Of a DNA stretch of 42,079 bases, positions 1 through 6,210 are shown in pieces. The position numbers were made by a program, and so were the translations under genes. Below the pieces are notes generated by a model. That model was not told where the DNA came from, made no database searches, and saw only the letters and a list, made by a program, of their open reading frames with translations. Position 1 is the stretch's first letter. The number at the start of each line of letters is the position of its first letter. Origin of the DNA: Caenibius sp. (GTDB taxonomy: Bacteria > Pseudomonadota > Alphaproteobacteria > Sphingomonadales > Sphingomonadaceae); the NCBI GenBank assembly GCA_030830695.1, contig JAURML010000085.1, positions 1 to 42,079 of the forward strand, given 5' to 3'.

Positions 1-99
1 CTCGACCGATTGACCCACCACGTCAACATCCTCGAGATGAACGGCGAAAGCTATCGCCTTGCTCAAAGTCGCGCGCGCAAGCCCGGCAACAACACCTGA
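1..99 (+). CDS. istB: IS21 helper ATPase IstB, C-terminal end (partial)
   Basis: Reading from base 1 gives a 32-residue tail ending in TGA at 97-99. It contains LDRLTHHVNILEMNGESYRL, the characteristic C-terminus of IstB proteins of IS21-family elements. IstB is the AAA+ ATPase that acts with the IstA transposase in target selection. The ATPase core lies upstream of the window, so only the family assignment can be made. No IstA is visible. Confidence 0.85.
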   Translation, partial: LDRLTHHVNILEMNGESYRLAQSRARKPGNNT

Positions 100-263
100 T
101 CCAAAGCCCAAACTTGGACCTGACGTTCCAAGGCGGCCAGTCACCCGCCAGCTACATGGAGAGCGCGGCTGACTGGCCGCCGCCCATCACACGCGTCCCG
201 CGCAAACCCAAAGTGGCCCAGTTTTGCGCCGCCCCATGGCCCAATTTTACTCCGCCGTTGACA
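1..263 (+). mobile_element. IS21-family insertion sequence, right end (partial)
   Basis: The window opens inside an IS21-type element. It holds the last 33 codons of the helper ATPase gene and then a non-coding end with two copies of a TGGCCCA-TTTT-type motif (near 212-225 and 236-249), as expected of the multiple terminal repeats of IS21 elements. The terminus is the inverted-repeat end whose complement starts TGTCAACGG, at 263. Immediately beyond it lies the 3' end of a tRNA-Leu gene at the point where CCA would be encoded, so the IS appears to have inserted at the tRNA 3' terminus. Confidence 0.75.
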
Positions 264-314
264 GTGCCCGCTGCCAGAATCGAACCGGCACGCCCGAAGG
301 CAAGGGATTTTAAG
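264..314 (-). pseudogene. tRNA-Leu(UAA) gene, 3' half (interrupted)
   Basis: On the minus strand from 314 down to 264 the sequence runs from the anticodon loop (CTTAAAA, anticodon TAA) through the anticodon stem (TCCCT), a Leu-type variable arm (TGCCTTCGGGCGTG), the T arm (GCCGG-TTCGATT-CTGGC), and an acceptor strand AGCGGGC with discriminator A. The 5' half is about 1.4 kb away at 1699-1732, separated by an IS1111-type element. Joined, the halves give about 85 nt including CCA, normal for tRNA-Leu. The acceptor stem would carry one C-C mismatch. The CCA end is replaced by the IS21 terminus. Confidence 0.8.
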
Positions 315-319
315 ATGGG

Positions 320-332
320 GTGGTTGCCGCCT
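320..332 (+). repeat. Left subterminal inverted repeat of IS1111-type element 1
   Basis: GTGGTTGCCGCCT is the exact reverse complement of 1683-1695. Subterminal rather than terminal inverted repeats are typical of IS1111-group elements. Confidence 0.85.
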
Positions 333-398
333 TCCCCTCACTGAATCGTAGGGTAGCGCGCAGCGATACCGATGTCAGGAAGGAATGGAGGCAAAGAC

Positions 399-1421
399 AT
401 GGATGCAGCAATCATAGGCGTGGATTTAGCGAAACGTGTGATCCAGATCCACGGGGCGGAAAAATCGGGCGAGACGGTTTACCGAAAGAAACTGACCAGA
501 GAGCAGTTCTACCGGTTCATGACTGAGATACCTTCTTGTATTGTTGCGTTCGAGGCATGTGGCAGCGCAAATCACTGGGCGCGTCAAATGGAACTGATCG
601 GGCATGAGGCACGACTGATACCGCCCCAGTACGTTCGCCCCTTTGTCAAACGGCAGAAGAACGATGCCGCTGACGCCGAAGCGATTGCCACCGCAGCAAG
701 GCAGCCCGGCATGCGTTTTGTCAGTGTAAAGACAGAGGAGCAGCAAAGCAAAGTCGTAGTCTTTCGTGGGCGAGAACGTTTGGTCCATCAACGTACTGAG
801 CTTGTGAACGCGCTACGGGCAACGCTTTATGAGTTTGGCTATGTGTTCCCAATCGGGCGCGCCAGCATGCCGCGAATTGCTGCTCTGATCGATGATCCCA
901 GTGCGGATTTACCGTCGATAGTGCGCCTGGAATGCCAGGATCTGCTGCAGCAGATCGCTGAAAAGACAGCTCGTATCGATGAAAAATCCAAGAAGCTGCA
1001 GGAAGCAGGCGCCCAAGGCGAAAAGGGCAAGCTGCTTCAATCAATGCCGGGCGTGGGCCCGATGACAGCGTTGGCAGTTCAAGCCTTTGCGCCGGAAATG
1101 ACACAGTTCAAATCTGGCAGAGACTTCGCCGCTTGGCTGGGGCTGGTTCCTCGACAATTCTCGTCGGGAGGAAAAGCTCGCCTCGGACGGGTCTCCAAGG
1201 CTGGTCAGGCCGATATATGAAGGCTTCTGATTATTGGGGCGATGTCAAGGATTGTGGGCCGGGCACGACACAACATCGCCCCAGACACTTGGGTGGGCCA
1301 AATGCTCGGTCGGAAGCCCAAGATGCTGGTGGCAATTGCGTTGGCTAACAAGATGGCGCGACAGATCTGGGCGATGCTAACGCGTGAAGAGAAATATCGA
1401 GATCCGGCCATGTCTGCGTAA
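399..1421 (+). pseudogene. IS110-family (IS1111-type) transposase with an in-frame nonsense codon
   Basis: Start ATG at 399 is preceded by GGAGG with 7-nt spacing. The frame is 341 codons but is stopped by TGA at 1218-1220 (codon 274). It then continues in the same frame with RRLLIIGAMSRIVGRARHN and ends in TAA at 1419-1421. The family normally has an Arg at this point, so CGA to TGA mutation is likely. The N-terminal RuvC-like DEDD domain shows GVDLAK, the E of VAFEACGS and the D pair in NDAADAEA. The C-terminal Tnp domain shows MPGVGPMTA, AAWLGLVP and the serine-bearing SSGGK. Serine and DEDD residues precede the stop, but the last 67 residues are lost, so activity is doubtful. Confidence 0.88.
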
Positions 1422-1499
1422 TGGCAAACGACGTGCCATGAGCAGCTAGGGCCGGTAAACTGGGGGTGTAAGAAGACGACGACTAGATGGGCGCCATGA

Positions 1500-1640
1500 T
1501 CGAACAGATCTGGGTCGGGAGAACCAGCCAGGGACTTCGAGCTTGCAAGCTCGTTTTTAAGATTTGGACCTGACCCGCAGATCACCATCTCGGCCCGCGG
1601 TTTCTGAAATGCCGCACATAGAGGCCTGACAGAAGACCGC
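1500..1640 (+). ncRNA. Putative IS1111 guide RNA (bridge RNA / seekRNA) with matching target and donor guides
   Basis: It lies 80 nt downstream of the transposase frame, where IS1111-type elements encode their guide RNA. The target-binding loop has an outer stem GATCT+GGGTC (1507-1516) pairing with GACCC+AGATC (1572-1576, 1579-1583) and CCA/TGG (1524-1526/1565-1567). An internal loop carries GCCAGGGACTT (1527-1537), identical to 11 nt of the interrupted tRNA-Leu, and TTTTAAG (1555-1561), identical to the left genomic flank. The cap is the hairpin CGAGCTTGCAAGCTCG (1538-1553). A second loop carries CCATCT (1585-1590), complementary-sense to the element's left end, and ACAGAAG (1629-1635), identical to its right end, around a GGCC/GGCC plus GCGG/CCGC hairpin. 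Exact RNA ends are unknown. Confidence 0.7.
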
Positions 1641-1682
1641 ACTCGATTACGCGCACATGATGTCGGAAAATTCTTGCATGCC

Positions 1683-1695
1683 AGGCGGCAACCAC
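1683..1695 (+). repeat. Right subterminal inverted repeat of IS1111-type element 1
   Basis: AGGCGGCAACCAC is the exact reverse complement of 320-332. Confidence 0.85.
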
Positions 1696-1698
1696 AGA

Positions 1699-1732
1699 AG
1701 TCCCTGGCGTCTACCAATTCCGCCAAGGGGGC
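1699..1732 (-). pseudogene. tRNA-Leu(UAA) gene, 5' half (interrupted)
   Basis: On the minus strand from 1732 the sequence reads as a Leu-tRNA 5' half: acceptor GCCCCCT, a D-arm region containing GCGGAATTGGTAGACGC, anticodon stem AGGGA, then CT of the anticodon loop, where homology stops at the IS element. The rest is at 264-314. It starts only 2 bp after the CCA of the CAU-anticodon tRNA at 1735-1811, so the two tRNAs were a tandem pair in one transcript. Confidence 0.82.
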
Positions 1733-1734
1733 TT

Positions 1735-1811
1735 TGGTAGGCCCGGCAGGACTTGAACCCGCAACCAAAGCGTTATGAGCGCTCTGCTCTAACCAATTGA
1801 GCTACAGGCCC
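1735..1811 (-). tRNA. tRNA with CAU anticodon (tRNA-Ile2 or elongator tRNA-Met)
   Basis: This is a complete 77-nt cloverleaf with encoded CCA. It has acceptor GGGCCTG (with G-U pairs), D arm GCTC-AATTGGTTA-GAGC, anticodon arm GAGCG-CTCATAA-CGCTT, T arm GCGGG-TTCAAGT-CCTGC and discriminator A. CAU can be elongator Met or the Ile2 tRNA whose C34 becomes lysidine. The sequence alone, read by eye, does not settle this. I lean to Ile2 from resemblance to alphaproteobacterial tRNA-Ile(CAU). It was cotranscribed with the now-broken tRNA-Leu just downstream. Confidence 0.9.
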
Positions 1812-1854
1812 ACTCGCGTTTCACTTGGCGGATTTTGCTCCGGAGTTCAACTGC

Positions 1855-2271
1855 ATGACGGTCCGCGAAACCATCCTTTCCACCCTTCATGCGCGGCTCT
1901 CGGCGCTGCCTGCCACAGCGTTGCGCGGTGAAGTTCTGCCTGAACGCGTTCCGCCTGCAGGCCTGCTAATCCTGCGCGACGGCGAACCGGGCGAGCCAGA
2001 GGTGACGCTGTCGCCGCTGACCTACCATTATCAGCATCGGGCTGAGGTGGAGGCCATTGTGCAAGGTGCGGATCGGGATTTGGCGTTCGACATCCTTTGC
2101 GAAAGCATCGCTGCGGTGATTTCAGCTGATCAGACCTTAGGTGGACTTTGCGACTGGGTTGAAGCCGATGCTCCGCAGCCGGTCGATCTGCCGGTTGAGG
2201 GCGCGGTGAGCCTAAAGGCAGCCGTCATCCCTGTGATGATACACTATTCCACAGCAAACCCGCTTGGATGA
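1855..2271 (+). CDS. Small phage-tail-like protein (family often annotated 'acyl-CoA transferase')
   Basis: A 138-residue protein starts at ATG 1855, preceded by GGAG (1842-1845) with 9-nt spacing. A further in-frame start upstream would run into the tRNA region and is less likely. It has no signal peptide or membrane segment. The sequence (TILSTLHARLSALPATALRG, then a GEPGEPEVTLSPLTYHYQHRAE core and a DPLG-like end) resembles short Rhodobacteraceae proteins found with tail genes of Mu-like or gene-transfer-agent-type phages. I recognise it only by recall, so the role (perhaps tail completion) is uncertain. It sits between the tRNA and the convergent bactofilin gene and looks like resident chromosome rather than island. 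Confidence 0.6.
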   Translation: MTVRETILSTLHARLSALPATALRGEVLPERVPPAGLLILRDGEPGEPEVTLSPLTYHYQHRAEVEAIVQGADRDLAFDILCESIAAVISADQTLGGLCDWVEADAPQPVDLPVEGAVSLKAAVIPVMIHYSTANPLG

Positions 2272-2297
2272 AGGCCACTGTGGGCGGTGCGGTCTGA

Positions 2298-2612
2298 CTA
2301 AAGCTTGAAGGTTTCCGCGCTGATCCGCTTGTACTCGCCATCGACCTGAGCGCCGGACGCGACCTCAAGGGTCTCGTAGGCGAAGTTCGCCTTCACACGG
2401 GCGCCATTCTTGATGCTGACATTCAGCGCCGTGGCAGCGCCTTGCAACTCGCCCTCAATGGTGAGTTGGCGTGCCCGGACCCGCCCTCGGACGCGGGCAG
2501 TGGGGGTAAGCACGACGGCATCCGCGGTGACGTCGCCAGTGATCTGCCCGCCAAACTCGAGGATGCCTTGTGAGATGATGTTGCCCTCGATCACGATGTC
2601 TTCGGCGATCAC
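2298..2612 (-). pseudogene. Bactofilin (polymer-forming cytoskeletal protein), 5'-truncated
   Basis: On the minus strand the C-terminal 104 residues of a bactofilin are clear. They form a right-handed beta-helix ladder with regularly spaced glycines: IVIEGNIISQGILEFGG, TGDVTADAVVLTPTARVRG, RQLTIEGELQG, LNVSIKNGARVKA, ASGAQVDGEYKR. Bactofilins polymerise without nucleotide and scaffold cell-shape or envelope enzymes. The usual N-terminal lead-in and start are missing. The first possible start in the homologous part is a GTG at 2612, and beyond it the sequence belongs to the catabolic island. The frame stays open on this strand to 4106, but only as an antisense shadow of GC-rich genes. A 5' deletion at the island junction is the best explanation. 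Confidence 0.7.
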
Positions 2613-2619
2613 CCGGCCC

Positions 2620-2670
2620 GAGCATGTGACCGGCTGGTTCGCCGGGGCGATGCGCAAGGCCCGGCGCTGA
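2620..2670 (+). pseudogene. C-terminal remnant of an unidentified gene upstream of the ROK kinase
   Basis: Just inside the island junction a plus-strand frame ends EHVTGWFAGAMRKARR followed by TGA (2668-2670), which overlaps the kinase ATG by one base (TGATG). Such tight coupling implies that the kinase was the downstream member of an operon whose preceding gene was cut away when the island joined the bactofilin locus. Too little is left to name the family. Confidence 0.4.
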
Positions 2671-3518
2671 TGCCTGTCCTCGCCATTGATCTGGGCGGGA
2701 CAAAGACGCTTGCCGCACTCGTGGACGGGGCCGATATCGTCTCGCGGCGCGAGGTTGCCACGGATCGGAACACCGGGCCCGCGGCATGGGTCGCGGGCAT
2801 GGCCGATCTGGCGCATGACTGGCACGGGCGGCACGACGGGATCGGCCTCACGGTGAGGGGGCTGGTCGCCCAGGGGCTGTGGCGGCCTCTCAATCCCAAG
2901 ACGCTGCCCTTGCCGGCGGAGGGGTTTCCCCTTGCCCGTGAGGCCGAGGCCGCCCTTGGCGGGCCGGCGGTCATCCGCAATGACGCGCAAGCCGCGGCTT
3001 GGGGAGAATATCTTCACGGTGCGGGGCAGGGGCGCGATATGGTCTTTCTGACCGTCTCGACCGGGATCGGAGCGGGCATCGTATTGAACGGCCAGCTGGT
3101 CGAGGGGCGGTTCGGGCTCGCGGGCCATGCGGGACAGATGGTCGCCCTGCCCGACGGGGACGATGCCCCCTTCGAAGACATGGCTTCGGGTCGCTGGATC
3201 GCCCGGAAGGCCGGTTGCCCTGATGCGCGCGCCGTCTTTGCCGGGGCTGACGATCCGGCTTGTGCCGAGGCGATCGAGACGTCGGCTCAGCGCGTTGCAC
3301 GGCTGTGCCGGAACCTGCAATTCCTTCTTGCGCCCGAGGTGATCGTGATCGGCGGCGGGATCGGGCTGGCGCCCGGTTACCTGCCGCGGGTGCGCGCGAT
3401 CCTCGCACCGCTTGATCCGATCCGGCACCCGGTGATCGAACCCGCGGCACTTGGTGGCGATGCCGGGGTCATCGGGATCGCGGCGCTTGCCGCCGCGCAG
3501 GCGCGGGCGGAGCATTGA
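2670..3518 (+). CDS. ROK-family sugar kinase (N-acetylmannosamine / N-acetylglucosamine kinase-like)
   Basis: A 282-residue ROK protein. The N-terminal phosphate-binding motif DLGGTKT is at residues 7-13, the catalytic aspartate lies in RNDAQAAAWGEY (D105), then comes the ATP-site STGIGAGIV, then GHAGQM (H153), and a C-terminal adenosine loop VIGGGIG. The CxCGxxGCxE zinc motif of classical NanK/Mlc proteins is absent, replaced by an acidic stretch (PDGDDAPFEDMASG). It has no N-terminal HTH, so it is an enzyme rather than a repressor. In a sialic-acid-type locus it would phosphorylate ManNAc, GlcNAc or a relative. No good ribosome site is visible; translation was probably coupled to the truncated gene before it. 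Confidence 0.85.
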   Translation: MPVLAIDLGGTKTLAALVDGADIVSRREVATDRNTGPAAWVAGMADLAHDWHGRHDGIGLTVRGLVAQGLWRPLNPKTLPLPAEGFPLAREAEAALGGPAVIRNDAQAAAWGEYLHGAGQGRDMVFLTVSTGIGAGIVLNGQLVEGRFGLAGHAGQMVALPDGDDAPFEDMASGRWIARKAGCPDARAVFAGADDPACAEAIETSAQRVARLCRNLQFLLAPEVIVIGGGIGLAPGYLPRVRAILAPLDPIRHPVIEPAALGGDAGVIGIAALAAAQARAEH

Positions 3519-3525
3519 CCAAAGA

Positions 3526-3546
3526 TCATGTTGGCATGATAATGTT
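3526..3546 (+). promoter_or_regulatory. Operator-like site A (weakest of four)
   Basis: TCATGTTG-GCATGA-TAATGTT lies in the AT-rich gap between the kinase stop and the M81 gene. It keeps the geometry of the other three sites (left half YCATGTTR, 6-nt spacer, right half starting TAAY), but the right half is degenerate. It would serve the M81 / sialidase-like / MFS operon. Confidence 0.5.
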
Positions 3547-3599
3547 ATAAGTTGCGACGGGTTGTGACCTGACCGACCCGCATTCAATCGGGAGCTGAC

Positions 3600-5135
3600 A
3601 TGACGTCGACTGTCTTGATGGCGGGCCTGTTCCACGAAACCCATACCTTTCTGGCGCAAACCACGACGCTTGCGGATTTCCGGGCGGGTGTCTTTGCCGA
3701 AGGGGCCGAGATGCTGATGCAGGCCCGCGGCAACGGCTCTCCGATGGATGGGGCGCTCGAGGTGGCCGATGATCGGGGCTGGCAGGTCGTGCCTTCGATC
3801 CAGATGTCTGCCATGCCGGGCGGCATGGTGACGGCCGAGGCGGTCGACCGGTTCGAGGCGCGGTTCTTTACCGATCTCGAGGCCAATCTGGCGCGGCTCG
3901 ATGCCATTTTTCTCATCCTGCACGGGGCCATGGTCAGCGAGGGCTGCGACGATGTCGAGGGCCATCTGCTGGCGCGGATTGCCCGGACGCTGCGCGCCGC
4001 CGGGCGCGAGATACCGGTCGTGGGGGTTCTGGACCTGCATGCCAATGTCTCGCAGGCGATGATCGACAATTCCACGCTGCTCGTCGCCTATCGCGAGAAC
4101 CCGCACAGCGACGCGCGCGAAACAGCGGTCCGCGCGGCACGGCTGCTGGATGATCTTCTGGTGAAATCACGCGCGGTGCATCAGCTGCATTTGCCGACAC
4201 CTTACGTTCTGCCACCGACCGGCGTCGGGTCGGCGGCAAACCCGATGCGGGCGGTTCTTGACCGGGCCCGCGCGATCGAGGCCGAGGATCCCGACGTCAT
4301 CGGAATCAACGTCATGGCGGGCTATTCCTATGCCGATATCCCCGATTGCGGGTTCAGCCTGAACGCCGCGACCACGGGCGATCCGTCGCGCGCGCGCGCC
4401 TATCTCGAGGAACTCGCGACCCTGCTTGAAGCGCATCTGGCCGATGGCTATCCGTCGGAGGCAAGGCTCGACGATGTTCTGGCCCGGATCGACGCGCTCC
4501 CGCCCGGGAAGGGGCCGGTCCTGCTGGTCGAGGCCGCAGACAATATCGGGGGCGGCTCGCCCGGCGACGCGACCGATATCCTCGGGCCCCTGCTGCAGAC
4601 CGGCAGAACCGGGATCGTCGCCGCGATCAACGATCCCGAGGCGGTGAACGCCTGCAAGGATGCGGGCCTCGGTGCCGAAGTGACGCTGAGCATCGGCGGC
4701 AAGACCGATAATCATCACGGAGCGCCGGTTCAGGTCACGGGCCGGGTGCGGCACCTGTCGGACGGTGTCTTCGATCTTGAGAATCCGAAATCCCACCTTG
4801 CCTCCATGCGCGGCACCCGGATCGACATGGGGCCCTCGGCGGTGATCGTCACGCCACAGTGCGATATCCTGCTGACCACCCACAAGACCGCGCCGATGGA
4901 CCTTGGTCACCTGCATTCGCAGGGCATCCGGCCAGAAGACGCCGATCTGGTGATCGTCAAGGCGGCGGTGTCGCACAAGGCGGCGTATGATCCCATCGCG
5001 CGCGCCTCATTCAACGTCGACAGTGCGGGCCTGTGCACCAGCAACCTGACGCGGCTGCCCTACAGGAAACTGCGCGGCAAACAGATCGCGCTTGATGGAA
5101 CACGGGCGGAACAGTCAGATGCGCATCACACCTGA
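3600..5135 (+). CDS. M81 family metallopeptidase (MlrC / microcystinase C-like), copy 1
   Basis: A 511-residue protein with the two-part M81 architecture: an N-terminal metal-binding domain with HETHTF (12-17), LHGAM, DLHANVS (about 144-150) and YRENPHSDARETA, and a C-terminal MlrC_C domain with DNIGGGSPGDAT and a late TPQCDILLTT. Characterised relatives include MlrC, a zinc enzyme that cleaves linearised microcystin tetrapeptide, so the general chemistry is amide hydrolysis of an unusual substrate. The start ATG follows a GGGAG site. It is the first gene of a three-gene run and overlaps the next by 17 bp. It is cytoplasmic (no signal peptide). A second M81 gene is at 38441. Confidence 0.85.
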   Translation: MTSTVLMAGLFHETHTFLAQTTTLADFRAGVFAEGAEMLMQARGNGSPMDGALEVADDRGWQVVPSIQMSAMPGGMVTAEAVDRFEARFFTDLEANLARLDAIFLILHGAMVSEGCDDVEGHLLARIARTLRAAGREIPVVGVLDLHANVSQAMIDNSTLLVAYRENPHSDARETAVRAARLLDDLLVKSRAVHQLHLPTPYVLPPTGVGSAANPMRAVLDRARAIEAEDPDVIGINVMAGYSYADIPDCGFSLNAATTGDPSRARAYLEELATLLEAHLADGYPSEARLDDVLARIDALPPGKGPVLLVEAADNIGGGSPGDATDILGPLLQTGRTGIVAAINDPEAVNACKDAGLGAEVTLSIGGKTDNHHGAPVQVTGRVRHLSDGVFDLENPKSHLASMRGTRIDMGPSAVIVTPQCDILLTTHKTAPMDLGHLHSQGIRPEDADLVIVKAAVSHKAAYDPIARASFNVDSAGLCTSNLTRLPYRKLRGKQIALDGTRAEQSDAHHT

Positions 5136-6210
5136 CGGCGAGGTCACGATCTATGCCAATCCGGCGCCCCTGCTTCTGAGCCGGCAGGCGGTGTTCCCGG
5201 GCGTGGTGCAATTGCCCGGGGGCGAGCTGCTGGCGATGTTCTCCATCGGGCAGGCCTTCGATGCCGCCGATATGCGGGCCGTTGTCTCGCGCAGCACTGA
5301 CGGCGGACAGACATGGTCGCCGCCACAGGCGCTGCACGAGGGCGCCGAACTTGCCTCCGAAAGCTTCAAGCCGGTGGTGCTGCCCGACGGTCGGGTGCTT
5401 GCCACGGGCTATGTCTTCCTCAGGCCCGACATGGAAACCCCCATCGTCGATGGCGGAACCATGGAAACGCTTCCCCTCCGCAACAGGCTGTCGGTCTCGG
5501 AGGATCGGGGGCAAAGCTGGTCGATGCCGGCCGATTTCTCGGTCGAGGGCGCGCCGCTGGAGTTGTCAGGCCCCGCGATCGTCCTGCCATCGGGTCGCAT
5601 TCTGGCAGCCGCGGCCCCGTTTCATCTGCGGCCCTCGGGGCATGAGGGCTGGATCATCGCCAGCGATGACAACGGCGGGTCATGGCGCAAGCTGTCGGTC
5701 TTCTACCGCTCCGACGGCGGGCAGATCGCGCCTTGGGAATGCCGCCTGTGCCATATGGGCGATGGCCGCGTCGCGGTGATCTTCTGGGCCTATGATCTGG
5801 CCCGGCAGGTCAACCTCGACAATCATATCGGGATCTCGAACGATGGCGGCGAGAGCTTTGATCAGGTTCTGCCGACCGGGATCATGGGGCAGGCCTCCAA
5901 CATCATGGCGCTGGATCATGACCGGCTGCTGAGCATCCATTGCCACCGCGACGCGCCCGTCAGCCTGACCGTGCGGGCGCTCCGCCTGACCGGTGACGGG
6001 ATCGCGGTCGAGGTGGAAACCGCGATCTTCGGCGCGCAGGATCAGGGCAGGGCGACTGACGGCATCGTCAATCAATTCGCCAGCCTGCGGTTCGGGCAAC
6101 CCGCGCTCTTACGGCTCGACGTCGATCGGGTGCTTGCCACCTGCTGGAAGGTCGAAGACTGCCAGCATGTGATCAAGGGCTACCATCTGCGGATCGGGCC
6201 AGAGGGGTGA
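5119..6210 (+). CDS. Sialidase-fold (BNR/Asp-box) protein, copy 1, cytoplasmic
   Basis: A 363-residue six-bladed-propeller type protein. Four Asp-box repeats are visible: SRSTDGGQTW (about 57-66), SEDRGQSW, SDDNGGSW and SNDGGESF, spaced 45-65 residues apart as in exo-sialidases. The N-terminal SRQAVFPGVVQLPGGELLAMF corresponds to the RIP-like first strand of GH33 enzymes, with an arginine in place. It has no signal peptide, so it would act inside the cell, which is unusual for a sialidase that releases sialic acid from glycans. Start 5119 has GGCGGA 7 nt upstream; TTG 5092 or ATG 5095 are alternatives without a site. It overlaps M81 by 17 bp and the next gene by 4 bp. Enzymatic activity is inferred only from the fold. 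Confidence 0.8.
   Translation: MRITPDGEVTIYANPAPLLLSRQAVFPGVVQLPGGELLAMFSIGQAFDAADMRAVVSRSTDGGQTWSPPQALHEGAELASESFKPVVLPDGRVLATGYVFLRPDMETPIVDGGTMETLPLRNRLSVSEDRGQSWSMPADFSVEGAPLELSGPAIVLPSGRILAAAAPFHLRPSGHEGWIIASDDNGGSWRKLSVFYRSDGGQIAPWECRLCHMGDGRVAVIFWAYDLARQVNLDNHIGISNDGGESFDQVLPTGIMGQASNIMALDHDRLLSIHCHRDAPVSLTVRALRLTGDGIAVEVETAIFGAQDQGRATDGIVNQFASLRFGQPALLRLDVDRVLATCWKVEDCQHVIKGYHLRIGPEG

Larger units (their letters stand above)
315..1698 (+). mobile_element. IS110 family element, IS1111-type, in a tRNA-Leu anticodon loop
   Basis: This is about 1.38 kb between the two halves of a tRNA-Leu gene. It has 13-bp perfect subterminal inverted repeats (320-332 and 1683-1695), a hallmark of the IS1111 subgroup, a DEDD transposase gene, and a long non-coding right end carrying a guide-RNA-like structure. 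Both junctions share an AG (CT on the other strand) core at 313-314 and 1699-1700. Left end reads ATGGGGTGG; right end reads CCACAGA. Boundaries follow from rejoining the tRNA. Confidence 0.85.

Noticed and set aside
1538-1558. Rho-independent terminator (perfect 16-nt palindrome followed by five T)
   Set aside because: It looks like one, but the palindrome sits between two guide matches inside a larger stem and the T-run is part of the TTTTAAG guide match. The guide-RNA reading explains more of the sequence.
112-1574. An 11-bp direct repeat TTGGACCTGAC at about 114 and 1564
   Set aside because: Too short and without a boundary role. The second copy is part of the guide-RNA stem, and the first is inside the IS21 end; chance is likely.
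2298-4106. A 602-codon open frame on the minus strand running through the ROK kinase and M81 genes
   Set aside because: Only the C-terminal 104 residues are bactofilin. The rest is antisense to two well-supported genes and has the Arg/Pro/His-rich composition typical of shadow frames in GC-rich DNA.
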